The notes below the pieces were generated by a model, which was not told where the DNA came from, ran no database searches, and worked only from the letters and a program-made list of their open reading frames with translations. Positions 22,793-31,697 of a stretch of DNA of 52,706 nt are shown piece after piece. The stretch covers positions 173,781-226,486 of the forward strand of contig JAHITT010000001.1 of assembly GCA_018817715.1 (NCBI GenBank), written 5' to 3'. Each line of letters begins with the position of its first letter. The first letter of the stretch is position 1. Source of the stretch: Patescibacteria group bacterium. GTDB taxonomy: Bacteria > Patescibacteriota > Patescibacteriia > Veblenbacterales > UBA10138. A program made the translations under genes and the position numbers.

Positions 22793-23573
22793 CAAACTGA
22801 CTTAAAAAATATTCACTCAAAACGTTATTTTTGCCGTCGGTTTTATTATTTCTTAAAACTTCTTGCCAATCACCGACCGGCCTATAACTTTCGTCTATTT
22901 TAACGGTTTTAGTTTCTGAAAAACGATTAATATTAAATAGACCCTTGGTTAAAACATCAGAAGATAACCCGGCAAAATCAGGCAAACATTCTTTAACCAA
23001 TTGCCGAGACTGTTCCGGGTCGGTATAAAAAGAATAAACCATGGCTTCCTGGGGCAGTTGTTGTAAAAAAAATCTAAAACCACTCTTAAATTCCGGTTGA
23101 GCAATATTTTGTTCACCGCCACCAGAAGGAAATATCATTACTGCTCCCCCGGTCTTAATATGACTCTTTACTGTTTGCAAAACTGGTTTTAATTCCGAAA
23201 TATTTTTAGCATTGGGCACAAAATATTGCTCACCAAATTGCCTAACAAAATGTTCATATAAATGCTGGGTCACCATAAACTTAACATCTTCCCTGTCTAA
23301 AGTATTTAAAATAGCGGGAATTTCAATATACCCAGGATGATTACCAATAATCAATCCTGGCTCTTTTTGTAATTTTTGTCGCAGGCCAGAAAAAGAAGGG
23401 TCCGCTTCTTTGGTATAATCAATCCGTACATTCACAGCTTCCAAAAGATAATGCCCAACGCCTTTAAATCCCTTTTTATCAAACTCCTCCTTAAACTTAG
23501 GCAAATTAATAGCTGATTTTTCTACAGTTCTTATAACGCTGTCTTTAAAAAAATTTAAAGATTCTCTAGACAT
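22785..23573 (-). CDS. PlsC-like acyltransferase family protein with altered catalytic motif
   Basis: 262 residues. GLIIGNHPGYIEIP (near 73-86) resembles motif I (N-H-x4-D) of glycerophosphate and lysophospholipid acyltransferases, with Glu at the Asp position. MIFPSGGGEQN (near 146) matches motif III (FPEG..S), with Ser for Glu. The spacing between the two is right for the family. No transmembrane segment is evident, so it may be a peripheral enzyme, or a degenerate member. Most CPR bacteria cannot make lipids and remodel host ones, for which a reacylating enzyme would fit (inference). It lies 5 nt downstream of the PIN gene, likely co-transcribed. Confidence 0.65.
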   Translation of the reverse strand: MSRESLNFFKDSVIRTVEKSAINLPKFKEEFDKKGFKGVGHYLLEAVNVRIDYTKEADPSFSGLRQKLQKEPGLIIGNHPGYIEIPAILNTLDREDVKFMVTQHLYEHFVRQFGEQYFVPNAKNISELKPVLQTVKSHIKTGGAVMIFPSGGGEQNIAQPEFKSGFRFFLQQLPQEAMVYSFYTDPEQSRQLVKECLPDFAGLSSDVLTKGLFNINRFSETKTVKIDESYRPVGDWQEVLRNNKTDGKNNVLSEYFLSQFVI

Positions 23574-23578
23574 AATAA

Positions 23579-24028
23579 TTAATTACTTATTATATTTTTA
23601 ATCCAACTATTCCAAGAATCTCCTCCACCCGTTTGCTCCCAACGCGACCAAAATTGTTCCGGCGTTAAAATATCAAAACCATTAAAATTTCCTAAATCCA
23701 ACAAATGCCTATCTTCGGTTATTAAAAAATTAGCTCGACCACCCTTAGCCGCTGCTAATAATTTAAGATCCTCTTTATCTTCAATTGGCACCTGCACCCG
23801 GCTCGGCTCTACTTGTTCGGCCATTATTAAAAAATCTTGTATATCGCCTTTTAACCTTTCATCTTTAACTAATCTGTCCACCAATAATCGATTCTCCCGC
23901 CAGACCTGAGACGTAATAACAGCTTCCAGGGCACCCTGTAAAACCAAATCCAAAATACGCTTCGGGTAGCTAAATTCACCCTTATCAGCGTTTATTAAAA
24001 CATTAGTGTCTAAAACGACGCGCCACAT
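23579..24028 (-). CDS. PIN-domain protein (putative VapC-like RNase)
   Basis: 149 residues. WRVVLDTNVLINA at the N-terminus gives the first acidic residue (Asp7) and Asn9 of the PIN fold. KEDLKLLAAAKGGRANFLITEDRHLL near 85-110 supplies the later acidic positions (D.kll..A...ga.fliTeDrhLL). These usually hold Mg/Mn for RNA cleavage. The C-terminal PEQFWSRWEQ is also usual in this subgroup. No antitoxin-like small gene is adjacent; the upstream gene is divergent ychF and the downstream one an acyltransferase, so it may be a stand-alone RNase rather than a toxin-antitoxin module. Confidence 0.8.
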   Translation of the reverse strand: MWRVVLDTNVLINADKGEFSYPKRILDLVLQGALEAVITSQVWRENRLLVDRLVKDERLKGDIQDFLIMAEQVEPSRVQVPIEDKEDLKLLAAAKGGRANFLITEDRHLLDLGNFNGFDILTPEQFWSRWEQTGGGDSWNSWIKNIISN

Positions 24029-24106
24029 ATCTATCTAGTATAGAAGCTGGCAGAGCGCTTGCCAAATGAATTAATTAAGGTAAAGTGGAATAGACTTAAA
24101 AATTAT

Positions 24107-24129
24107 AAATCCTTACATTACGGATTTTT
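24107..24129 (+). terminator. small terminator-like hairpin in the ychF leader
   Basis: AAATCC (24107-24112) / GGATTT (24122-24127) with a 9-nt loop and a short T-run, 40 nt before the ychF ATG. The stem is only 6 bp; it could be a weak attenuator or chance. Confidence 0.3.
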
Positions 24130-24167
24130 CCTAATTCTTTATGCTTGATTCTTAATTCTAGAGCTTT

Positions 24168-25235
24168 ATGTCTTTTCAAATCGGCATTGTGGGACTGCCT
24201 AATGTCGGCAAATCCACTTTATTCAAAGCCTTAACCCGCAAACAAGTAACCATTGAAAATTATCCTTTTGCCACTATTGATCCTAATGTTGGTGTAGTGG
24301 CAGTACCGGACGCACGGCTAACCAAACTAACAGAACTATCCAAGTCAGCCAAAACCGTACCAACCACTATTGAATTCGTGGATATAGCTGGTCTGGTTAA
24401 AAATGCTCATCAAGGCGAAGGTTTGGGTAACCAATTTTTAGCCACTATTCGAGAAGTAGATGCTATTATTCAAGTAGTCAGGGATTTTAAAGACAGTAAT
24501 ATTATCCATGTCCACAATGAAGTTAACCCCGAGTCCGATGCCACTGTTATAAACTTGGAACTTGTTATGGCTGATTTATCAACTGTAGAAAAAAGACTGG
24601 CAGCCCTACGACCAAAACTTAAAACCGGCGCTGATAAAACTTGCCAAAAACACATAGACATCCTAGAAAAATTCGCCAGTCATTTAAAAACTGGTCAATC
24701 TATCAGAACTTTGTCTTTAACTGATGATGATGTAACGTTCTTAAAAGAACTGCCTTTATTGTCAGCTAAACCGTTGCTCTATGTTTTTAACGTAGCTGAA
24801 AAAGATATTAACCAACCGCTTAAAACCACCCTGTCACCAGCTATTGGCATTTCGGCAAAAATAGAATCTGAATTAACAGAACTATCGGCTGACGAAGCAG
24901 TTTTATACCAACAAGAACTTAAGCTAACCGAAACCGGCTTACATAAACTTATTACCGCCAGTTATCAATTACTTAAGTTAATTACCTTTTTTACTTCCGG
25001 ACCCCTGGAGTCGCGCGCTTGGACTATAGTCCAAGGCCATAAAGCACCCCAAGCCGCCGGCGTAATTCACAGTGATTTTGAACAGGGCTTTATTCGAGCT
25101 GAAGTTATAAGTTATCAAGATTTTGTAAATTGTGGTGGCGAAAATGGCGCTAAAGACCAAGGTAAATTTCGTTTAGAAGGCAAAGATTACCAGCTTCAAG
25201 ATGGCGACGTTTGTCACTTTAGATTCAGTGTTTAA
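24168..25235 (+). CDS. ychF: YchF/OLA1-type P-loop ATPase
   Basis: 355 residues, usual length. G1 GLPNVGKST (8-16) at the N-terminus, G3 DIAGLV with the YchF-typical KNAHQGEGLGNQFL after it, and the altered G4 NVAEKD (N-x-x-E in place of NKxD), which in this family shifts preference from GTP to ATP. The C-terminal TGS-like domain ends GKFRLEGKDYQLQDGDVCHFRF. It binds ribosomes and is linked to translation and stress responses. Its 3' end is close to the YfiH-like gene: 10 nt to the chosen ATG there. Confidence 0.96.
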   Translation: MSFQIGIVGLPNVGKSTLFKALTRKQVTIENYPFATIDPNVGVVAVPDARLTKLTELSKSAKTVPTTIEFVDIAGLVKNAHQGEGLGNQFLATIREVDAIIQVVRDFKDSNIIHVHNEVNPESDATVINLELVMADLSTVEKRLAALRPKLKTGADKTCQKHIDILEKFASHLKTGQSIRTLSLTDDDVTFLKELPLLSAKPLLYVFNVAEKDINQPLKTTLSPAIGISAKIESELTELSADEAVLYQQELKLTETGLHKLITASYQLLKLITFFTSGPLESRAWTIVQGHKAPQAAGVIHSDFEQGFIRAEVISYQDFVNCGGENGAKDQGKFRLEGKDYQLQDGDVCHFRFSV

Positions 25236-25245
25236 CAACCAACCA

Positions 25246-25986
25246 ATGTCTGTAAATTTACCGAAAGATTTCTTATATGGCTTTTCTCAAATTTCCGACG
25301 GCACTATGTCGTTTAAATTCGGGTCAACTAAACTAGTTAGACAAAACCGCCAAAACTTTTGCCAAAAATTAGGTATTGATATAAAAAATTGTGCCACTAG
25401 TCAATTAGAACATAAAGATAAAATCATCAGGCTCACTAATAACGACCTAGGGCGTAATATGTTAACGCCGGATTATGATTTAACAGCCGACGCTTTGGTT
25501 ACCAGCCAACCTGGTCTTTACTTATTTACGGTGGTGGCTGACTGTTTAGTAATTATTCTTGTTGATCCCCAAAATAAATCCCTAGGCTTGATTCACGCTG
25601 GTTGGCAAGGTTTAAACTTAAACATAATTCCTAAAACAGCTGCTTATTTACAAAATAATCTAAACAGCCAACCTAAAAATCTACTGGCTATAATTAGCCC
25701 GGCTATTCAAACTTGTTGCTATGCCTATGAGTCTGTAAAACAAAGTGCTGATAAAACCTGGCAACCGTTTCTTAATAAACAAGCTGATGGTTTAATACAT
25801 ATTGATTTAATCAATCTGGCCAAACAACAATTAACTAAGGCCGGAATTAAGCTGAATAATATCATTGCTAATTCGGCTTGCACGGCCCACAACCATAATT
25901 ACTATTCCCACTTCCGCGATCAACAACAAAACCAGCCTGATAAAGGCCGTTTTACAGTAGTGGCTGGTTTCAAATACTTTATTTAA
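25246..25986 (+). CDS. YfiH/laccase-domain protein (COG1496)
   Basis: About 246 residues from ATG 25246; an earlier in-frame ATG at 25201 overlaps ychF by 35 nt and adds unlike sequence. The fold's metal/catalytic residues are visible: Cys in TVVADCLVIILVDP, His in GLIHAGWQGLNLNI (HAGWrG) and the C-terminal SACTAHNHNYYSHFRD (C(T)x5-FySyRrd). Members cleave adenosine and related nucleosides (purine nucleoside phosphorylase-like, originally called polyphenol oxidase), and some edit peptidoglycan precursors. The neighbouring adenosine-deaminase-family gene, convergent with an 8-bp overlap, fits a purine salvage theme. Confidence 0.88.
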   Translation: MSVNLPKDFLYGFSQISDGTMSFKFGSTKLVRQNRQNFCQKLGIDIKNCATSQLEHKDKIIRLTNNDLGRNMLTPDYDLTADALVTSQPGLYLFTVVADCLVIILVDPQNKSLGLIHAGWQGLNLNIIPKTAAYLQNNLNSQPKNLLAIISPAIQTCCYAYESVKQSADKTWQPFLNKQADGLIHIDLINLAKQQLTKAGIKLNNIIANSACTAHNHNYYSHFRDQQQNQPDKGRFTVVAGFKYFI

Positions 25987-26989
25987 TAAAACTAACTTGC
26001 CGGGCTAAATCAAAGCTGTCTCTAAGTTCATCTTTGGTCATAATGTTATTATTTAACATTATTTCTATTTCTTTTTTCATATTGCTATTAAGCAAATAAG
26101 GCCCGTCAGTGTTGATCGTGTATTTTACACCAAATTCTTTAAACTTATTTACAATATCTTTAAACTCCGACCAATCTTTTATAGCCCGAGTTTGCAAATT
26201 AGAGGAAGGACATAATTCCAAAACTGTGCCGGCGGACGCTAATTCTTTAAGCAAACTTTCATCCTTGGCCGCCTGAATACCATGGCCAATGCGTTGTGGT
26301 TTAATATCACGCAAAACCTGGCGCACACTATCCGGACCAGTGGCATCGGTTTCACCAGTGTGCACAGTTATACCTAAACCAGCTTGTTTAGCTGTATTAA
26401 AAAGTTCAATATATTTTTTAAAGTCTGGTTCTTGTTCAAAAGTTTTTTTCTCTGGACCGGCGATATCAATACCAATTACTCCCCACTTTTGATACTTAAG
26501 CGCTTTTTTAACTATAATTTCATTTAATTCAAAAGAAAATTCTCTAGCTAAACAAAACATTAAACCTGCTTTAACACCAAAATCCAAACTGGCTCGGTAC
26601 ATACCATTAAGACTGGACTGAATAATATGATCTAAATCCATTTGTCCGCCATTATTGCGTTTCATTGGATTAAATCTAAGCTCAATTTGATTAATATTGG
26701 ACGAACGATATTCTTTGGCAATAATAGCATAAACACAACGCTCCATAGCTACCGGACTAGATTGTATTTTCTCGGTCCATTGATGCATAATATCCACATA
26801 TTCTTCTAAATTTTGCACTGTTTCATCACTGGCTGTAATCAACTTCCAAAAATCCCAATAATTCTTGACGGGCAATTTTAAACCTTGTTGATGGACCAAC
26901 TCCCACATAATATGAGGCGCCACAGCGCCGCCAATATGTATATGCAAGTCGATTAATTCTATATTTAATTGGTTTTTATAAAAAATCAT
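25979..26989 (-). CDS. adenosine/adenine deaminase family metallohydrolase
   Basis: 336 residues. Zinc-site motifs of the ADA branch of amidohydrolases are complete: LIDLHIHIGGA with His16 and His18, ITVHTGETDA (third zinc His region and catalytic Glu), RIGHGIQ and YTINTDGPYL with the metal-binding Asp. The expected reaction is hydrolytic deamination of adenosine to inosine, although adenine or modified nucleosides are used by relatives. It is expressed from its own putative promoter (27054-27083), with a terminator-like hairpin in between. With the YfiH-like protein it suggests nucleoside scavenging. Confidence 0.9.
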   Translation of the reverse strand: MIFYKNQLNIELIDLHIHIGGAVAPHIMWELVHQQGLKLPVKNYWDFWKLITASDETVQNLEEYVDIMHQWTEKIQSSPVAMERCVYAIIAKEYRSSNINQIELRFNPMKRNNGGQMDLDHIIQSSLNGMYRASLDFGVKAGLMFCLAREFSFELNEIIVKKALKYQKWGVIGIDIAGPEKKTFEQEPDFKKYIELFNTAKQAGLGITVHTGETDATGPDSVRQVLRDIKPQRIGHGIQAAKDESLLKELASAGTVLELCPSSNLQTRAIKDWSEFKDIVNKFKEFGVKYTINTDGPYLLNSNMKKEIEIMLNNNIMTKDELRDSFDLARQVSFIK

Positions 26990-27003
26990 AAGGTTTTTTA
27001 AAT

Positions 27004-27037
27004 AAGCAAAAAAGAATCCCCTAAACCAAGGACTCTT
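27004..27037 (-). terminator. terminator or attenuator hairpin upstream of the deaminase gene
   Basis: On the minus strand AAGAGTCC / GGATTCTT (complements of 27030-27037 and 27012-27019; one mismatch) is followed by a T-run. It can end the methyltransferase transcript, but a putative promoter lies before it (27054-27083), so it could also act as an attenuator for the deaminase gene. Confidence 0.6.
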
Positions 27038-27053
27038 CTATTCACTTTGATTA

Positions 27054-27083
27054 AGTATAGCAGAATCAGATAAAAAACAGCAA
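27054..27083 (-). promoter_or_regulatory. putative promoter of the adenosine-deaminase-family gene
   Basis: Minus strand TTGCTG (complement of 27078-27083), 18-nt spacer, TATACT (complement of 27054-27059), about 65 nt before the start codon at 26989. Confidence 0.45.
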
Positions 27084-27149
27084 ATTAACAACCCCTCGTT
27101 GTGCAGCTCTTTCAATCCTCCATCTCCATATAAAAATCACAAATTAACT

Positions 27150-28352
27150 TTATTTCCTAAACACCCATATTTCCCGGGCCAGCCGTTGGTCCGGCCGATG
27201 ATATATATAGGAACCGCGATTATTTAACCAACCGACTGGTGCCTCCTTAGGTAATAAATTTTCTATCTTAAAACCATAACTTTTAACTTTGTCCACCAAA
27301 GGCAAAAATATTTTTTCTTCCCTTAGGCGCCAACTAGGCCAAACCATAACCAACCGGGCGCCTGGTTGCAAAGCTGAATATAAAATTTTAAGCGTGGTTG
27401 CATAAAATTGCGTTAACTCGACTTGAATATTTTTAAGCTCGGCTGTTGATTCGTGACCGCTTAAGGGCGGACCTAAATAAGGCTCAGTTACTACGGCACC
27501 AAAAGTCTGCTGTTTAATAAAATTAGGCAATTGCCGAACATCCACCGCTTGTAATTGCCAAGTAAATAATTTATCGAGGCAATCTTTTTTTAACCACTCT
27601 AAATTACTATTAGTTCTGTCTATTCCCCGCTGATCAATATCCGAACCCCACAATTTTAAATAACCCAAACTAGCCGCTTCTTGCAAAACAGTGCCCGAGC
27701 CACAAAAAGGATCTAACAAGGCCTGCTGTTTATCCGCCAAAGATAAATTCACCATTAATCTAGCTAATTTAGGTGGCAACATGCCAACTTTAGCTTGCCG
27801 GGCCGGCCGGCCGTAATCACGTTTGGACCAGGCGGCAAAATCTTGAACTTTAATAGTCCGACCGATTATTAAACTACCGTCAGCTTGCGGTAAAAAAATA
27901 AAATCATAGCCAGTCGGTGGTAATAATTTATTTTTTTCCACTACTACTGAAGATAAATCCGCTTCCCGAGAAACTACCAAACGCGCTCTGGCGCCTGATT
28001 GTTTAAATTCCTTCTTTAGGCTAAGTCCAGCTAAATTCAACCATTTAGGCGGCCGACGACCATACCAACTAAAACCAAACAAATAGCTACTGCTAATTAT
28101 TTTCTTTAAAAAATCTCTAATAACTTTTTCCACTGTCGGCCTATCCCCCGCCACTTTGTCCACATATTCAGCCAACTTAACCGAACCGGCTAAATTATCA
28201 AAAAAATCAGCTGGCAAATCCGCCGCCAATAAAACATAAGTCTGGGTTATGGCTAACCAAGTTGCCGATAGATTATTCTTAATTAATTGACTGTTAATCT
28301 CCGCCACGCTTAAAACCGGTTCCCGCCCTAAAATAAATATGTATTTAGTCAT
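27150..28352 (-). CDS. TRM11/TrmG10-like SAM-dependent RNA methyltransferase
   Basis: 400 residues. The N-terminal half (about 1-170, start TKYIFILGREPVLSVAEI) resembles the THUMP-bearing region of the COG1041 family. The C-terminal Rossmann domain has the SAM loop LLDPFCGSGTVLQEA, an acidic ribose-binding GSDID, and VVTEPYLGPPL at the catalytic position where amino-methyltransferases have (D/N)PPY; TEPYLG is characteristic of the Trm-G10/TRM11 branch. The likely reaction is N2-methylation of a guanosine in tRNA. The start at 28352 directly gives the conserved N-terminus. Confidence 0.85.
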   Translation of the reverse strand: MTKYIFILGREPVLSVAEINSQLIKNNLSATWLAITQTYVLLAADLPADFFDNLAGSVKLAEYVDKVAGDRPTVEKVIRDFLKKIISSSYLFGFSWYGRRPPKWLNLAGLSLKKEFKQSGARARLVVSREADLSSVVVEKNKLLPPTGYDFIFLPQADGSLIIGRTIKVQDFAAWSKRDYGRPARQAKVGMLPPKLARLMVNLSLADKQQALLDPFCGSGTVLQEAASLGYLKLWGSDIDQRGIDRTNSNLEWLKKDCLDKLFTWQLQAVDVRQLPNFIKQQTFGAVVTEPYLGPPLSGHESTAELKNIQVELTQFYATTLKILYSALQPGARLVMVWPSWRLREEKIFLPLVDKVKSYGFKIENLLPKEAPVGWLNNRGSYIYHRPDQRLAREIWVFRK

Positions 28353-28646
28353 AATAGACTAAAGTATAACATTATAATAAAAAATACTAAATTTAAAATT
28401 CTTTTATTTACTGGCCATTAATAAATTCACCCGGCGAACAGCTTAAAACCCGCTTGTAAATTCTATCCCTCGGCCACCCGGTCGGCCCTTGCCAAACCAT
28501 TAGCTTTATGATAACATCATTTTAACTTAGCGCTTAATAAGTTTAGCGCTCCATACCTCTAAAATTTAGAGGTCCTAACTGGTTCAAGGGGTTTTACTGG
28601 TTAGGGCAAAAAACTTCAGCGTTTTTTATTTTTAAAAAAATAACTT
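28353..28646 (+). promoter_or_regulatory. structured leader of the rpsF-ssb-rpsR-efp operon
   Basis: Four hairpins run up to the S6 start: AGCGCT (28529-28534) / AGCGCT (28545-28550); ACCTCTAAA-A-TTTAGAGGT (28555-28573, perfect); CCTAAC (28574-28579) / GTTAGG (28600-28605) with a G-rich 20-nt interior; and AAAAAAC (28608-28614) / GTTTTTT (28621-28627). In many bacteria an rpsF leader binds the S6-S18 pair for feedback control; that role here is inference. Further upstream, 28425-28495 is GC-rich with GGCC repeats, unlike its surroundings. No confident promoter; TATGAT at 28507 lacks a good -35. Confidence 0.5.
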
Positions 28647-29141
28647 ATGAAGCATTACGAACTGATTTATATAATACCCATTAAAGCTGGTAGTGAAGAA
28701 GATACAACTGTGGCCGACAAAGTACGCGCCATGCTAAAAGAAGAAGGCGCCACTATTAGCCAAGAAGATTCTTTGGGTAAAAAAAAGCTGGCTTATCCTA
28801 TTAAAGGGTTAAGGCATGGTAATTATATTTTAGTGGAATTTGATTTAGAGTCAACCAAATTAGCCCGGGTAAATAACTGGTTTAGAATGTCTACTGAAGT
28901 ATTGCGCAGTCAAATAATCCTTAAACCGCTTAAATCACCGGAACAATTAGCCAGAGAAAAAGCCTTCCAAGAAAAATTAATGAAAATACAAGCTCGAGAA
29001 GAAGCCGAAACTAAAGAACCAGCCAAACCGGCTGATTCAGAAAAACCCGCGCCAGCTGTTGAGTCGGTTCCCCGACCTGTTCAATTTGATGACTTGGACA
29101 AAAAAATAGAAGAAATTTTAGAACAAGAAATTGTTAAATAA
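28647..29141 (+). CDS. rpsF: 30S ribosomal protein S6
   Basis: 164 residues: the S6 fold MKHYELIYIIPIKAGSEED ... LAYPIKGLRHGNYILVEFD ... RSQIILKPLK fills about 1-97. A Lys/Glu/Ala/Pro-rich tail of about 65 residues ends in DDLDKKIEEILEQEIVK. Longer acidic tails on S6 are common in CPR and some other phyla. S6 pairs with S18 on the 30S platform; the S18 gene is two genes downstream. First gene of the cluster, behind a long structured leader. Confidence 0.95.
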   Translation: MKHYELIYIIPIKAGSEEDTTVADKVRAMLKEEGATISQEDSLGKKKLAYPIKGLRHGNYILVEFDLESTKLARVNNWFRMSTEVLRSQIILKPLKSPEQLAREKAFQEKLMKIQAREEAETKEPAKPADSEKPAPAVESVPRPVQFDDLDKKIEEILEQEIVK

Positions 29142-29163
29142 TCATTCCTTATAACCACTTTAA

Positions 29164-29658
<495 letters not shown>

Positions 29659-29675
29659 TAATCTATTAACTATCT

Positions 29676-29906
29676 ATGATTAGAAAAAACAATACCCTAA
29701 CTAAACCGCGCGTCTGCTACTTCTGCGTTAACGGACTTAATGAAGTAGATTATAAAGATACTCGGGTAATGCAAAAATTCTTGTCCGGTTATGCCAAAAT
29801 TCTACCCCGACGTCGTACTGGTACTTGCATGAAACATCAAAGAAAATTAGTTCTAGCTATTAAACGAGCTCGTTTTATGGCTTTACTAGCTTTTGTTTCT
29901 AAATAA
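29676..29906 (+). CDS. rpsR: 30S ribosomal protein S18, zinc-binding form
   Basis: 76 residues with the S18 core VDYKDTRVMQKFLSGYAKILPRRRTGTCMKHQRKLVLAIKRARFMALL. It keeps the four-ligand set CYFC (14-17) and CMKH (51-54), a zinc-binding ('C+') S18 rather than the Cys-free form. Partner of S6; 17 nt after ssb. Confidence 0.96.
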   Translation: MIRKNNTLTKPRVCYFCVNGLNEVDYKDTRVMQKFLSGYAKILPRRRTGTCMKHQRKLVLAIKRARFMALLAFVSK

Positions 29907-29927
29907 TCCTAGTTTAACGAATAATTT

Positions 29928-30494
29928 ATGGCTGTTTTACCCTCGCTTAATTCCATCCGAGTCGGACTTAGTATTCTAGTCAACGAAGAGCCTTACTTAG
30001 TCTTAGAAGCTTCTTTTATGCGCACTGCTCAACGCAAACCAGTAATGCGCACCAAACTAAGAAATTTACTTAACGGTAAAGTATTAGAACAAACTTTTAA
30101 ACCGGGTGACAAAGTAACCGAGGCCGACATGTCGCGCCTTAAAGCCAGCTTCCTGTACGCTGATGATTCCGGTTATCATTTTATGAATCAGGAAACTTTT
30201 GAACAATTTGATTTTTCTCAAGAAGCCTTAGCCGACCAAGCGGGCTATTTAATTGACGGCTTAGAAGTTAATATTCTTAATTTTAACAACCAGCCGGTCA
30301 GTGTGGAATTACCTAACAAAATTACCATTAAAGTTAAGGAAACTCCGCCCGGCGTTAAAGGCGACACAGCTACCGGTGGTAGTAAGCAAGCTACTTTAGA
30401 AACTGGTCTAATTATCAACGTACCTTTATTCATTAAGAATGACGAAAAAATTATAGTTAACACTGAAACCGGCCAGTACGTAGAAAGAGCTTAA
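29928..30494 (+). CDS. efp: elongation factor P lacking the usual modified-lysine loop
   Basis: 188 residues, normal EF-P size, with KOW-like domain I, OB domain II and the C-terminal OB block VSVELPNKITIKVKETPPGVKGDTA (the ETxPGvKGdtA signature). EF-P relieves ribosome stalling at proline stretches through a modified Lys or Arg at the loop tip of domain I, normally in PGKG. Here the loop reads SFMRTAQRKPVMRTKLRN, so the tip position falls on Gln35 by alignment, with Arg36-Lys37 next to it. Any modification must use a neighbouring residue or be absent. Followed by a strong terminator that closes the operon. Confidence 0.93.
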   Translation: MAVLPSLNSIRVGLSILVNEEPYLVLEASFMRTAQRKPVMRTKLRNLLNGKVLEQTFKPGDKVTEADMSRLKASFLYADDSGYHFMNQETFEQFDFSQEALADQAGYLIDGLEVNILNFNNQPVSVELPNKITIKVKETPPGVKGDTATGGSKQATLETGLIINVPLFIKNDEKIIVNTETGQYVERA

Positions 30495-30513
30495 GCTAGC
30501 TTAAAATACCTTG

Positions 30514-30552
30514 AACGGCTCACTTCATCAGATGAAGTGAGCCGTTTGTTTT
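30514..30552 (+). terminator. strong intrinsic terminator after efp
   Basis: AACGGCTCACTTC (30514-30526) / GAAGTGAGCCGTT (30534-30546): a 13-bp perfect stem with a 7-nt loop that can zip further, then TTGTTTT. Confidence 0.92.
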
Positions 30553-30659
30553 AGCTAAAAATTGCTTTTATTCAAACCTTCCTTTACTAGCCGTTTAAAT
30601 AATAAATAGGATCGACTTTATTCTTTATAGCTCCGGTTGCTACCTGCCAACTTCTTAAA

Positions 30660-31697
30660 CTACTTCTCCGCCATTCTTTCTTCTTCTACTTTTTTTAAAA
30701 CATCGGTCCTAATTTCCTTAACTATTTTAGGATTGTCTCGTAAAAACTGCTTAGCCTGTTCGCGGCCGACACCTAATTTTGTTTCACCATAGCTAAAAGT
30801 ATTACCATTCTTTTTAACTACTTCCCTAGTTAAACCTAAATCAATCAAATCCCCAGACAAAGAAATTCCTTCATTATACATAATATCAAATTCCGCTCCC
30901 TGAAAAGGCGGGGCAACTTTATTCTTAACTACCTTAACTCTGGTGCGATTACCCACCATTTTGTCACCTTGTTTTATTTGACCAATACGCCTTATCTCTA
31001 TACGAACCGACGAATAAAATTTTAAAGCCATACCGCCGGTAGTAGTTTCTGGATTGCCAAAAAATACACCAATTTTCATTCTAGTTTGATTTAAGAAAAT
31101 TACCACGGTTTTTGATTTGGAAATAATGGCTGTTAATTTACGTAAGGCTTGGCTCATTAACCGAGCTTGCAAACCCATATGATGGTCGCCCATATCGCCT
31201 TCTATTTCCGCTTTGGGGGTCAGGGCGGCCACTGAATCTACCACAATTATATCCACGCCATTAGACCTAACCAAAGTATCAACTATATCCAAAGCTTGCT
31301 CGCCAGTATCTGGCTGAGAAATTAACAGCTCGTCTATATTAACGCCAATTTTTTTAGCATAAGAAGGATCCAAAGCATGTTCGGCATCCACAAAAGCGGC
31401 CAAACCACCAGTTTTTTGAACTTCGGCAATAGCATGCAAGGTCAAAGTGGTTTTACCCGAAGCTTCCGGACCAAACACTTCGATCACCCGACCTCGGGGC
31501 AAACCGCCACCTAAAGCAATATCCAAAGATAAACAACCAGTCGGTATAGTATCAACCGACATAGATTGGGCTTCACCTAACTTCATAATTGCCCCTTCAC
31601 CAAACCTTTGTTTAATCTGATCAATGGCTAATTGAGCGGCTTTTTGCCGACCAGTACTTTCAGTAGTAGTTATATTTTTTTTATTACTAGTTTTCAT
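30660..31697 (-). CDS. recA: recombinase RecA
   Basis: 345 residues. Walker [11 protein letters not shown], the KLGEAQSM and [15 protein letters not shown]-terminal blocks, [35 protein letters not shown] (L1/ATPase core) and [27 protein letters not shown] (L2) are intact. RecA coats ssDNA for strand exchange and repair. The minus-strand leader has AAGGAGGG about 17 nt before the ATG. An isolated gene, with a repeat-bearing spacer upstream. No LexA-type operator recognised. Confidence 0.97.
   Translation of the reverse strand: MKTSNKKNITTTESTGRQKAAQLAIDQIKQRFGEGAIMKLGEAQSMSVDTIPTGCLSLDIALGGGLPRGRVIEVFGPEASGKTTLTLHAIAEVQKTGGLAAFVDAEHALDPSYAKKIGVNIDELLISQPDTGEQALDIVDTLVRSNGVDIIVVDSVAALTPKAEIEGDMGDHHMGLQARLMSQALRKLTAIISKSKTVVIFLNQTRMKIGVFFGNPETTTGGMALKFYSSVRIEIRRIGQIKQGDKMVGNRTRVKVVKNKVAPPFQGAEFDIMYNEGISLSGDLIDLGLTREVVKKNGNTFSYGETKLGVGREQAKQFLRDNPKIVKEIRTDVLKKVEEERMAEK

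Noticed and set aside
23579-24028. VapBC toxin-antitoxin pair
   Set aside because: No small antitoxin-like gene sits next to the PIN gene on either side.
25201-25245. Earlier ATG for the YfiH-like gene
   Set aside because: It overlaps ychF by 35 nt, and the added 15 residues are not part of the fold; the ATG at 25246 fits the domain start, though neither has a Shine-Dalgarno.
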